Assembly (NCBI RefSeq): GCF_900110995.1
Contig: NZ_FOJF01000001.1
Coordinates: 2,435,199 to 2,499,198, forward strand
DNA length: 64,000 bases
From: Chitinophaga sp. YR573
GTDB taxonomy: Bacteria; Bacteroidota; Bacteroidia; Chitinophagales; Chitinophagaceae
Direction of reading: 5' to 3'
Shown: positions 51,578-59,495 of the stretch, one piece after another
Numbering within the stretch: position 1 is the stretch's first letter
Layout: every line of letters starts with the position of its first letter
Position numbers and translations under genes: made by a program
The notes under the pieces: model-generated
The model's database searches: none
Seen by the model: only the letters and a program-made list of their open reading frames with translations
What the model was told of the DNA's origin: nothing

Positions 51578-51585
51578 TATATTTG
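51578..51585 (+). promoter_or_regulatory. -7 promoter element TATATTTG
   Basis: Perfect TAnnTTTG, 22 bases before the ATG of the DUF1311 gene at 51608. Confidence 0.55.
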
Positions 51586-51607
51586 CGATCCTAATATTTG
51601 CCATCCT

Positions 51608-52018
51608 ATGAAGTTATTATTACTATGCCTGCCATTGTGCATATGCCTGAATGTTTTCTCTCAAGCCAGTAAAACCACTGTAGACTCTCTCGAATTACGT
51701 TATCAGCATTGCCTTAGTGAAGGGAACAACGTGTATAACTGCGCCTTACTGTATTACACAGAAATGGATAGCCTGTTGAACACTGTATACCGTCAGCTAT
51801 ACACAAAGCTGGATAATCATCGCCGGGAATCTTTACAGGTATCACAGCAGTTATGGATAGAGAAAAAAGAGGCTTATTTTAAGAATATAGAAATTCGTGC
51901 AGAGAAGAAAAGACCGTTAACATTACCTGGTCTTAATGACGATATGATTGTAACAGATAACAAAGCAGAATACCTGAAAAACAGGGTGATAGAATTATTA
52001 ACGAGTATTCATTCATAA
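51608..52018 (+). CDS. DUF1311 (LprI-like) exported protein
   Basis: 136 residues with signal peptide MKLLLLCLPLCICLNVFS. The mature part has the DUF1311 pattern: Cys pair in YQHCLSEGNNVYNCALLY, then EMDSLLNTVYRQLYTKLDNH, RESLQVSQQLWIEKKEAYF. The domain is named after a lysozyme inhibitor; whether this one inhibits lysozyme is not shown. The start was chosen by the promoter at 51578 and the signal peptide. Confidence 0.82.
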   Translation: MKLLLLCLPLCICLNVFSQASKTTVDSLELRYQHCLSEGNNVYNCALLYYTEMDSLLNTVYRQLYTKLDNHRRESLQVSQQLWIEKKEAYFKNIEIRAEKKRPLTLPGLNDDMIVTDNKAEYLKNRVIELLTSIHS

Positions 52019-52034
52019 GAACTTGCCATAATGT

Positions 52035-52069
52035 AAAACGCGGAATCCTTTACAGGTATTCCGCGTTTT
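52035..52069. terminator. Bidirectional terminator
   Basis: Twelve-base perfect stem AAAACGCGGAAT/ATTCCGCGTTTT with an 11-base loop, between the DUF1311 gene (+) and the convergent ureohydrolase (-). Confidence 0.85.
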
Positions 52070-52072
52070 TAT

Positions 52073-53212
52073 TTATAATCTTTCCTGGTGTCTCAGCCAC
52101 CTTTCAGGCATTTCATTATTACTGGCCATTACATAATCCGTATAAGAGCAGGGCACAAATTCTTTCCCCGGTAATTGCATCCACCAACGATGTGTTTTCT
52201 TACTCTTCAGGAACACCGTATTAATATCTTCACTCACGATACTGAACTCCCAGAAAGCATCCCGGTTTTCCAGCAACGCTTCTTTATTCTTCACCGCGTA
52301 TCCATCCATGAAGTACCATAACATCTGGGATATCTGTCTGGCAGTAAGGTTATCCCTGTCTCTTTCCGGGCGATAGCCGTAAATACCATAAGTACTCAGG
52401 CGGCTGCTCATACCGGCATAACGGGAGAGGGCACAGGCTTCATCTCCACCAAGGCCATTCGGAGAAAGGATATTGGCAGGAGCATCATTATGTTTGATAA
52501 TGTTGATATCAAGGCTGAACAGATCTGTATTACGCAGCACTGGTTCAATCTCTTCCAGGCTTTCACGCACCTTACCCAGGCGATAGCAGTCGAACCGAAG
52601 CTTATCCAGCGTCTCCAGCATACGCGGATGTACATAATAACTCTGGAATCCGATATGATTATAATGACGGATGTAGTTCGGCTGCTCTGTCAGCATATCC
52701 ATTAAAAAACTATCTGCCGGTATAGGCGATTCTTCTTTAAGGTCTATCAGTGCATCTGCTACAGTTGCTTCAATCACATATTTCTGAGAGCTGTATGCTT
52801 TGTATTGCGCATAAGTAAGATCATGAGATCCTCCCAGGATGATCACTGTTTTGCCGGCATTGATCATCTCTGCTAAAACAGTTCTCAGTGCAGCATAAGT
52901 ATCTTTCAGGGAAGATCCTCTTCTGAGATTTCCCAGATCAGCTACCTGTACATCTTTATGCCAGTAATATAAATTGTAAAATTCACGGCGGATGATATCT
53001 GCCGCATCAACACCCTTTTTACCAGGACCATAACCACGATCTTCTCCGACGCCCAGCAATACGATGTCTGCTGTATCAAGATTAGGCGTATGCCCTTCTT
53101 CATACAGATCAACGATACCACCTATCTGGTATTCATCATATTCCTGATCGTCATTCAGGGTTGCTTTGGAAATGGGAAGTAAATAATCATGCAGGAGCGA
53201 GAAGTCTGCCAT
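52073..53212 (-). CDS. Divergent ureohydrolase (formimidoylglutamase/arginase family)
   Basis: 379 residues from the ATG at 53212 (MADFSLLHDYLLPISK). The fold is that of arginase/formimidoylglutamase: VLLGVGEDRGYGPGKKGVDA, VIILGGSHDLTYAQY, SLDINIIKHNDAPANILSPN, RYAGMSSRLSTYGIYGY. Metal sites are altered: GGSHD replaces GGDHS, DALIDLKEE replaces DAHxD, and SLDIN replaces SxDxD. Such divergent members are, as I recall, common in Bacteroidota. It may bind metal differently or have lost hydrolase activity. No hut or arginine genes are nearby. Confidence 0.8.
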   Translation of the reverse strand: MADFSLLHDYLLPISKATLNDDQEYDEYQIGGIVDLYEEGHTPNLDTADIVLLGVGEDRGYGPGKKGVDAADIIRREFYNLYYWHKDVQVADLGNLRRGSSLKDTYAALRTVLAEMINAGKTVIILGGSHDLTYAQYKAYSSQKYVIEATVADALIDLKEESPIPADSFLMDMLTEQPNYIRHYNHIGFQSYYVHPRMLETLDKLRFDCYRLGKVRESLEEIEPVLRNTDLFSLDINIIKHNDAPANILSPNGLGGDEACALSRYAGMSSRLSTYGIYGYRPERDRDNLTARQISQMLWYFMDGYAVKNKEALLENRDAFWEFSIVSEDINTVFLKSKKTHRWWMQLPGKEFVPCSYTDYVMASNNEMPERWLRHQERL

Positions 53213-53356
53213 CACAACTGTTATTTGGTTTGGCGGCAAACCTACGAAAAAAAGACATGCTTACGCTGTCTAGTAAGCTAATGAGATAACTGACTATTGT
53301 TTTTGTAACGAAGATGTGGAGATCGTGTATGCTACACGTAACTCTTAAAGCGCTGA

Positions 53357-53722
53357 CTAGTTCTTATGAATGATGAATTCAAAAGGCTTGTGTTCTCTCC
53401 TTGCAAATACTTTCTTTAGGATTGTTCGTTTACTGGTAACACGGTTTTTGTTACAATCAGCAACTTCCATCACATTGCATAGGTAGTCCATGGTCTCTAC
53501 CACAGTCAGCATATCGCTTATTTGTTTAACTGCATACTGGATTTGTTGTTCGCTATACCGATCCTCATGCAGTAAGATCAATAAATCCCTCTCTACCTGT
53601 TTCATCTGAAATAATTTGACAGTTCCACTTCGAAATTGTTCTTCAATTCCCAAGGTTTTCATAATTAGCGTGGCTCGGTATATTCGATTAACTGGATGTG
53701 ATATTCTTGCTTCTAAAGCCAT
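53357..53722 (-). CDS. Unknown 121-residue cytoplasmic protein
   Basis: Not recognised. Mostly helical and basic. A long helix pair (KQVERDLLILLHEDRYSEQQ, IQYAVKQISDMLTVVETMDY) is followed by LCNVMEVADCNKNRVTSKRT and a basic end KKVFARREHKPFEFII. No signal peptide. The start lies seven bases after the stop of a small lipoprotein-like gene, so the two probably share a transcript. It is an isolated, AT-rich pair between the ureohydrolase and a divergent glycosyltransferase. Confidence 0.6.
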   Translation of the reverse strand: MALEARISHPVNRIYRATLIMKTLGIEEQFRSGTVKLFQMKQVERDLLILLHEDRYSEQQIQYAVKQISDMLTVVETMDYLCNVMEVADCNKNRVTSKRTILKKVFARREHKPFEFIIHKN

Positions 53723-53729
53723 TTACAAA

Positions 53730-53858
53730 TCAATGCATTCGCTTCTTATTCATGGTTGGGCATCCGCAATCGTTCTTTTTAAATACCTTACAGCCCTGAC
53801 CAATCATACTTAAAGTGCCGCATAGTAAAAAGATAGTCAGCCATTTTCTAGTTATCAT
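53730..53858 (-). CDS. Small lipoprotein-like peptide (42 residues)
   Basis: Translated MITRKWLTIFLLCGTLSMIG then QGCKVFKKNDCGCPTMNKKR and MH. It has a basic N-terminus, hydrophobic core and a lipobox-like end with Cys23 (GQGC, imperfect at -3), then KKNDCGCP. It is real in appearance although short: signal-like start, Cys cluster, and only seven bases ahead of the 121-residue gene. Function unknown. Confidence 0.62.
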   Translation of the reverse strand: MITRKWLTIFLLCGTLSMIGQGCKVFKKNDCGCPTMNKKRMH

Positions 53859-53969
53859 ACTCTTAGTTGTGTTCTCTGCTAATCTATAATGCTAGTCTGT
53901 CTGAGAGTTTACCTTTTCTTAACAGTGCGCATTTCTAAATTAAGCTAATTTCGTAAAAATTTCAAATAT

Positions 53970-55070
53970 TTGTCCACAATTTCTACGCGCAAAAAAATAC
54001 TGGTAGTCCCACTCGACTGGGGGTTGGGACATGCCACCCGCGACATTCCGCTTATCCATGAAATACTAAACGCTGGCTGCGAAGTAGTTATTGCAGCAGA
54101 AGGGAAACATGCCGCACTTTTGCAGCAGGAATTTCCTCAGATTACCATCCTTCCCCTTCCTGGTTACCGCATCCAATATGCCCAGAAAGGCTGGTTTTTT
54201 GGTATTAAAATCATTCAACAGATCCCTAAGATCGTTAAGAGCATAAAATACGAACAGAAATGGCTGCAAGGTGTTGTAAAAGAACACCATATAGATGCCG
54301 TAATTTCTGATAACCGCTTTGGATTATACCATAGCGAGATCCCTGCCGTGTTCATTTCCCATCAGTTACTGATAAAAACACCGTTTGGAGGTCCCCTTGA
54401 AAAATTGCTGCAACAACTTAATTACAAGTACATCCGTCGCTATAGCGCCTGCTGGATCCCTGATTATGCGGGCAGCAACAACCTTTCCGGGATCCTGGCA
54501 CATCCCAAAGTATTACCACCAAATACTACCTATCTGGGTTGCCTCAGCCGGTTTGTAAACCGTACCGGTGTAGAAAAACAATATGATCTGCTGGTATTGA
54601 TCTCCGGCCCGGAACCTCAGCGTTCCAATCTGGAGAAAATGGTGCTGGAGCAGGTTAAATCGCTGCCTATCAGCGCTTTAATTGTGAGTGGAAAACCCGG
54701 TACTCCGGAAAAACAACAGATCACTCCGCGTATTCAGCAGGTAAACCACCTGAACGCGAATGAACTGAACGAAGCCATGCTGGCTTCAGGAATGGTATTG
54801 AGCCGTTCCGGGTATACTACCCTGATGGACCTGGTAAAACTAAACAAGAAAGCCATCCTCATTCCTACACCCGGTCAGTCCGAACAGGAATATCTGGGTA
54901 AATTCCTCATGGAAAAGGGCTATTTCTATAATATCTCCCAGGATAAATTCAACCTTACAGAAGCCCTGGTAGCTGCTGCTTCCTTCCCCTTCAAATCTTT
55001 TGAACATGAAGAAGATATGGAGCAGTATAAACCTATCGTACAGAACTTTGTAAAATCTCTTAATAAATAG
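53970..55070 (+). CDS. MurG-like glycosyltransferase
   Basis: 366 residues, GT-B fold. No ATG is available near the start; the frame opens at TTG 53970 after a stop at 53946, with the near-promoter TAATTTCG 16 bases upstream. It begins RKKILVVPLDWGLGHATRDI, typical of UDP-N-acetylglucosamine transferase-like proteins. The C-terminal nucleotide-sugar part has LLVLISGPEPQRSNLE, GMVLSRSGYTTLMDL and KKAILIPTPGQSEQEYLGKF. Acceptor unknown; cell-envelope glycan or glycolipid is likely. Confidence 0.85.
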   Translation: MSTISTRKKILVVPLDWGLGHATRDIPLIHEILNAGCEVVIAAEGKHAALLQQEFPQITILPLPGYRIQYAQKGWFFGIKIIQQIPKIVKSIKYEQKWLQGVVKEHHIDAVISDNRFGLYHSEIPAVFISHQLLIKTPFGGPLEKLLQQLNYKYIRRYSACWIPDYAGSNNLSGILAHPKVLPPNTTYLGCLSRFVNRTGVEKQYDLLVLISGPEPQRSNLEKMVLEQVKSLPISALIVSGKPGTPEKQQITPRIQQVNHLNANELNEAMLASGMVLSRSGYTTLMDLVKLNKKAILIPTPGQSEQEYLGKFLMEKGYFYNISQDKFNLTEALVAAASFPFKSFEHEEDMEQYKPIVQNFVKSLNK

Positions 55071-55109
55071 CACGCTATTCAGCGTGTCTTTTATTGGGGT
55101 TTCATATTT

Positions 55110-55348
55110 CTACAAACACGGGGCTCCTACCGGAGCCAAATTTGATCAGGGCACATTAGAAGTCCCATGTTTGTAGGAAATCTCTTTTACTCTACACAAT
55201 AGACTTCGTTAGAAATCCAGTGTTTGTAACCATCAATCTAGGCTTCGATTGGAGCCTCATTTTTATCTCAAAACACAATAGGCTCCGCTAGGAGCCCCGT
55301 GTTTGTAGAAAATGTCTTTACTCTACACAATAGACTCCGCTAGGAGTC
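55110..55348. repeat. Palindromic repeat cluster 1
   Basis: Five to six units of a short palindrome with a conserved flank. Intact units: 55110-55137 (reverse, CTACAAACACGGGGCTCC...), 55281-55308 (GGCTCCGCTAGGAGCC then CCGTGTTTGTAG), 55333-55348 (GACTCCGCTAGGAGTC). Degenerate units: about 55155-55175, 55199-55229 and 55239-55257. About 50 bases (CATGTTTGTAG... to ...TACACAATAGACT) occur twice, from 55166 and 55298. The stem alternates GGCTCC/GGAGCC and GACTCC/GGAGTC, so pairing is preserved. It occupies the gap between the convergent glycosyltransferase and ArsC-like genes. Confidence 0.88.
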
Positions 55349-55353
55349 CCCTT

Positions 55354-55704
55354 CTATAATGCCTTCTCCAAACCTTCTACCACCTTCTTCTCACTGCCTA
55401 TAAAAATCTGTTTTCCCACTATCGCTACCGGACGCTTCAAAAAAGAATATTCCTGTAAAATCAGATCATGATAATCTTTCTCTGTTAATTCTTTTTCATG
55501 CAAACCCATAGGCCGGTACTTCATAGACCGGCGACTAAAAAGCGCTTCATAACTCCCGCTCAGCGTATGCATCTCTTCCAACTGCTTTGGGGTAATCTTT
55601 TCTGTTTTGATATCCTGTAAAACAAACCCGTTCCCCTTTGCATCAATCGCCTCCAGGATACGTTTACAGGTACTACAACTAGACAAATGATATATTTTCT
55701 TCAT
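55354..55704 (-). CDS. ArsC/Spx-family thioredoxin-fold protein
   Basis: 116 residues from the ATG at 55704 (MKKIYHLSSCSTCKRILEAI). It has a thioredoxin fold with CSTC (C10, C13), then LQDIKTEKITPKQLEEMHTL, and the conserved FLKRPVAIVGKQIFIG end with the Arg-Pro pair. It could be arsenate reductase, but no ars gene is nearby; YffB/Spx-like members of this family have other roles. Its 5' end faces polA. Confidence 0.85.
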   Translation of the reverse strand: MKKIYHLSSCSTCKRILEAIDAKGNGFVLQDIKTEKITPKQLEEMHTLSGSYEALFSRRSMKYRPMGLHEKELTEKDYHDLILQEYSFLKRPVAIVGKQIFIGSEKKVVEGLEKAL

Positions 55705-55750
55705 CCCTTTTTCTTTGTGCACAAAGATCATTTATTTCATAATTGATACC

Positions 55751-55758
55751 TATTTTTG
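55751..55758 (+). promoter_or_regulatory. -7 promoter element TATTTTTG for polA
   Basis: Perfect TAnnTTTG, only four bases before the polA ATG at 55763. Confidence 0.5.
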
Positions 55759-55762
55759 GCAA

Positions 55763-58579
55763 ATGCAAGAAAAGAAACTGTTTTTACTGGACGCCATGGC
55801 ACTGATCTATCGTGCCTATTACGGATTGATCCGGAACCCACGTCTTACCAGCGCCGGCCGCAACACCAATGCGCAGTTTGGTTTCACCTCTACATTAGTT
55901 GATCTCCTCAATAAAGAGAAGCCTACTCACATGGCGGTTGCGTTTGATACAAGCGCTCCCACAGAAAGGCATACCACCTTCACTGATTATAAAGCAAACC
56001 GTGAAGAGGCTCCTGAAGATCTCACAGATGCTATCCCTGATATTAAAAAGATCATTACCGGGTTTAACATCCCCTGCATAGAACTGGACGGTTACGAAGC
56101 AGATGACGTAATAGGTACCCTTGCCTGGGAAGCAGCAGATGCAGGCTATACCGTATACATGGTGACCCCGGACAAAGACTACGGACAGTTGGTAAGAGAC
56201 AACGTCTTTATCTACAAGCCGCCATACATGGGCAGCAAGGAAGAAATCATGGGCGTAAAGGAAGTCTGCGACAAATGGCAGATCCAGAACGTGAACCAGG
56301 TAATAGATATCCTGGGATTAATGGGAGATGCGGTAGATAATATCCCTGGTATCCCCGGCGTAGGAGAGAAGACAGCCATGAAACTGCTCGCCCAGTACGG
56401 TACTATCGAAGGCGTACTGGAAAACGCAGATAAGATAGCCGGTAAAATGGGAGAGAAGATCAAAGCTGGTGCTGAAAGCGCGATCCTGTCCAAACAACTG
56501 GCCACTATCATCACCGACGTACCGGTAGTTTTCCACGAAGAAAATTTCTGCATTAAAGAATCCAACAAAGAATTACTGGCAGAAATATTCACTGAACTGG
56601 AATTTAAAACACTGGGCAGACGCATCCTGGGAGAAACCTTCGCAGCCAGTAACACCGCAGATACCGGCAATGCACAACTGGACCTCTTCGGTAACATCGT
56701 GGCAGAAACAAATCTGCAACCTGCCCGCGAAGAATCGGAAGCAGCACCCAGCATCCTCACGGCAGAATTCAACATCAACAATACCGCGCATAATTATCAC
56801 CTGGCGGCTACGCCGGAAGAAAGGGCCAGCTTACTGGCCAAACTGCTACCACAGCAGGAAATCTCTTTCGATACAGAAACCACCGGTACAGATGCCAATA
56901 ACGTAGAAATGGTGGGCATGAGTTTCGCCTTCGCAGCCGGCGAAGCCTGGTACGTACCCGTACCTACAGACCAGCAGGCAGCTAAAGCGATTATAGAAGA
57001 ATTCCGCCCCCTGTTTGATGCTACACATATTCTCTTTGTAGGTCAGAATATCAAGTATGACATGATCGTACTAAAATGGTACGGTGTAGAAATAAAAGGC
57101 CCTGTATTCGATACCATGCTGGCTCACTACCTGATAGAACCGGAAGGTCGCCGCAGCATGGACCTGTTAAGCGCTCAATACCTGCAATACGAGCCGGTAT
57201 CCATAGAAACGCTGATCGGCAAAAAAGGCAAGAACCAGGGAAACATGCGTGATGTGGAACTGGATAAAATAAAGGAATATGCGGCGGAAGATGCAGATAT
57301 CACCCTGCAGCTGAAAGAAAAGTTTGCTCCCTTATTACCTCTTAAAAGTGTGGAAAAGGTATTCTACGAGATAGAGAATCCGCTGGTGAAAGTCTTAACA
57401 GATATGGAATACGAAGGTATTTCCATAGACAGACAGGCATTATCAGATTACTCCCGCGAACTGGATACTGAAATAAAGAGAGCTGAAGAGAGTGTATACA
57501 CACAGGCTGGTGTCCGCTTCAACCTGGCTTCTCCCAAACAATTAGGTGAGGTATTATTTGAAAAGCTGCAACTGGACCCTAAGGCAAAGAAAACCCGTAC
57601 CGGCCAGTATGCTACAGGGGAAGATGTTTTACAGAAGCTTTCCAATAAACACCAGATCGTAGAAGACATCCTGGTGTTCCGCGAACTGAGTAAGCTGAAA
57701 TCTACCTATGTAGATGCACTTCCTTTAATGTTGAATCCCCGTACCAACCGCGTACATACTTCCTATAACCAGGCAGTAGCGGTAACCGGTCGCCTGAGCT
57801 CCAACAATCCCAACTTACAGAATATCCCCATCCGTACAGACAGGGGGCGTGAAGTTCGTAAGGCTTTTGTTGCCCGGGATAAAGACCATGTATTATTATC
57901 TGCCGACTATTCGCAGATAGAACTCCGCATCATTGCTGCCATCAGTAAAGATGAACAGATGATGGCCGCGTTTCATGATAAACTGGATATCCACACAGCT
58001 ACAGCTGCGAAGGTATACGGGATAGACCTCGCTGAGGTGACATCTGAAATGCGCCGCAATGCCAAGAGCGTGAACTTTGGAATTATATACGGTGTAAGTG
58101 CTTTCGGGTTATCTGAAAACCTGGGCATTGCCCGTAGTGAAGCAAAAATGCTGATCGACAATTACTTTGCGCAATACCCTGCTATTAAGGAATACATGGA
58201 CTCCCAGATCCGGTTTGCACAACAAAACGGTTATGTGGAAACCCTGCTGGGTCGTAAGCGCTGGTTAAAGGACATTAACTCTTCTAATGCGGTAGTACGT
58301 GGTTATGCAGAAAGGAACGCCATCAACATGCCAATACAGGGTACCGCTGCAGACATGATCAAACTGGCTATGATCAATATCCACAAAACATTGCAGCAGC
58401 ATAACCTTCGCTCCAAGATGATTTTACAGGTACATGATGAGTTGGTATTTGATGCCCATAAAGATGAAGTGGAGATTATCAAACCTCTTATCCTGGAAGG
58501 GATGCGTAATGCGCTGCCACTGGCCGTTCCTGTAGAAGTGGAAATAGGTGCAGGGATTAACTGGCTGGAAGCTCACTAG
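55763..58579 (+). CDS. polA: DNA polymerase I
   Basis: 938 residues with all three domains: 5'-3' exonuclease (about 1-290: LFLLDAMALIYRAYY, YEADDVIGTLA, TPDKDYGQLV, GLMGDAVDNIPG), 3'-5' exonuclease with intact acidic motif (SFDTETTGTDANNVEM, and EDADITLQL), and polymerase with motif A DYSQIELRIIAA, motif B RRNAKSVNFGIIYG and motif C QVHDELVFD. Proofreading therefore appears active, unlike in several Gram-positive PolA. The start ATG at 55763 is fixed by the promoter element and MQEKKLFLLDAMAL. Confidence 0.97.
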   Translation: MQEKKLFLLDAMALIYRAYYGLIRNPRLTSAGRNTNAQFGFTSTLVDLLNKEKPTHMAVAFDTSAPTERHTTFTDYKANREEAPEDLTDAIPDIKKIITGFNIPCIELDGYEADDVIGTLAWEAADAGYTVYMVTPDKDYGQLVRDNVFIYKPPYMGSKEEIMGVKEVCDKWQIQNVNQVIDILGLMGDAVDNIPGIPGVGEKTAMKLLAQYGTIEGVLENADKIAGKMGEKIKAGAESAILSKQLATIITDVPVVFHEENFCIKESNKELLAEIFTELEFKTLGRRILGETFAASNTADTGNAQLDLFGNIVAETNLQPAREESEAAPSILTAEFNINNTAHNYHLAATPEERASLLAKLLPQQEISFDTETTGTDANNVEMVGMSFAFAAGEAWYVPVPTDQQAAKAIIEEFRPLFDATHILFVGQNIKYDMIVLKWYGVEIKGPVFDTMLAHYLIEPEGRRSMDLLSAQYLQYEPVSIETLIGKKGKNQGNMRDVELDKIKEYAAEDADITLQLKEKFAPLLPLKSVEKVFYEIENPLVKVLTDMEYEGISIDRQALSDYSRELDTEIKRAEESVYTQAGVRFNLASPKQLGEVLFEKLQLDPKAKKTRTGQYATGEDVLQKLSNKHQIVEDILVFRELSKLKSTYVDALPLMLNPRTNRVHTSYNQAVAVTGRLSSNNPNLQNIPIRTDRGREVRKAFVARDKDHVLLSADYSQIELRIIAAISKDEQMMAAFHDKLDIHTATAAKVYGIDLAEVTSEMRRNAKSVNFGIIYGVSAFGLSENLGIARSEAKMLIDNYFAQYPAIKEYMDSQIRFAQQNGYVETLLGRKRWLKDINSSNAVVRGYAERNAINMPIQGTAADMIKLAMINIHKTLQQHNLRSKMILQVHDELVFDAHKDEVEIIKPLILEGMRNALPLAVPVEVEIGAGINWLEAH

Positions 58580-58583
58580 AACT

Positions 58584-58650
58584 ATCATTTTGTGATGGAG
58601 CTTCCGCTCCATCACAAAATGATCAAAGGGGTTTTGCAGGACGAAGCCCT
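58584..58650 (+). repeat. Long hairpin element B with GGACGAAGCCCT tail
   Basis: Eighteen-base perfect inverted repeat (58584-58601 with 58606-58623, inner arm TTTTGTGATGGAGC) with loop TTCC, starting four bases after the polA stop. It is followed by GGGGTTTTGCA and the tail GGACGAAGCCCT (58639-58650). Counterpart of the element at 32544. The rest of the gap to 58862 shows no gene I can support. Confidence 0.78.
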
Positions 58651-58862
58651 ACACCTAAAACCCACCCACTACTTATATATTTGTTGTCGTCTTTATGGAA
58701 CTTGTTTCCCCCTCTCAGTTCTAAAACCGCCTGTCATACAGCGTTTAACTACGCACTGCTCCTGTTTATATAAAAATTTCCACTGTATCCACACCTCACC
58801 CTGTTCATAATTACCCGTCTTACCCTCTTGTGTTTTACAAATTCGTTTACTAGCTTTCGGCC

Positions 58863-59384
58863 ATGATCCTGACCTCCCGGTTACAATTATTGTCTTGTTC
58901 TCTGCAGCATTTCGAAGCGCTGTTGCAGGGAGAGGACGTATTGGGTGAACTGCTGGATATAGACATCCCCGAATCCTGGACAGAATACCCCGAAATAATC
59001 CTGGTAGCATACGACAAACTACGCAACGACCCTTCTTTACTTGGCTGGTTCTTTTACCTGGTTATCCATAAGGAAGACAGGCGCCTGATTGGCGCCGGAG
59101 GCTTTAAAGGTCGCCCGGATAGTAACGGCACTGTAGAAATCGTGTATGAGATCAGCCCTACATACCGTGATAAAGGCTACGGTACCGAGTTCACACAAGC
59201 CCTGATCCGCTTTGCCTTCAATCACTCCTATGTACAGAAAGTGATTGCCCATACGGAAGTGGAATACACCGCTTATGTCAAAGTCCTCCAGAAATCAGGG
59301 ATGCACTTTGCCGGTGAGGAAGCGGAAGAACAGTTATGGCGCTGGGAGATCTCCCGCAACCAGTACGACTGGCCGGCAGATTAA
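58863..59384 (+). CDS. GNAT-family N-acetyltransferase
   Basis: 173 residues. GNAT core: RRLIGAGGFKGRPDSNGTVE, VYEISPTYRDKGYGTEFTQA (acetyl-CoA-binding loop), VQKVIAHTEVEYTAYVKVLQ, SGMHFAGEEAEEQLWRWEI. No signal peptide. TAGCTTTC, one mismatch from the promoter element, lies just upstream. Substrate unknown. Confidence 0.87.
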   Translation: MILTSRLQLLSCSLQHFEALLQGEDVLGELLDIDIPESWTEYPEIILVAYDKLRNDPSLLGWFFYLVIHKEDRRLIGAGGFKGRPDSNGTVEIVYEISPTYRDKGYGTEFTQALIRFAFNHSYVQKVIAHTEVEYTAYVKVLQKSGMHFAGEEAEEQLWRWEISRNQYDWPAD

Positions 59385-59451
59385 TTCCCTATTGTATCCT
59401 ATCTACAGCCCGTTCGTCATACTTTCCTCTGTAGCAATCATAGCTTTCCCT

Positions 59452-59459
59452 TACATTTG
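59452..59459 (+). promoter_or_regulatory. -7 promoter element TACATTTG for C1 peptidase
   Basis: Perfect TAnnTTTG, 36 bases before the ATG at 59496. Confidence 0.55.
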
Positions 59460-59495
59460 GCACCTTGTTTTTACCAAAATCAAATCACCATAACA

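Noticed and set aside
55110..55348. Possible CRISPR array (repeated short palindromes)
   Set aside because: Spacing is irregular, repeats occur in both orientations and several are decayed; no cas genes. They are intergenic palindromic elements.
55354..55704. Arsenate-resistance locus
   Set aside because: Only the ArsC-like fold is present; no ars regulator or arsenite pump lies nearby, so the general family name is used.
58592..58810. 72-codon open frame after polA
   Set aside because: It starts inside hairpin element B and has a Cys/His-rich translation without family likeness.
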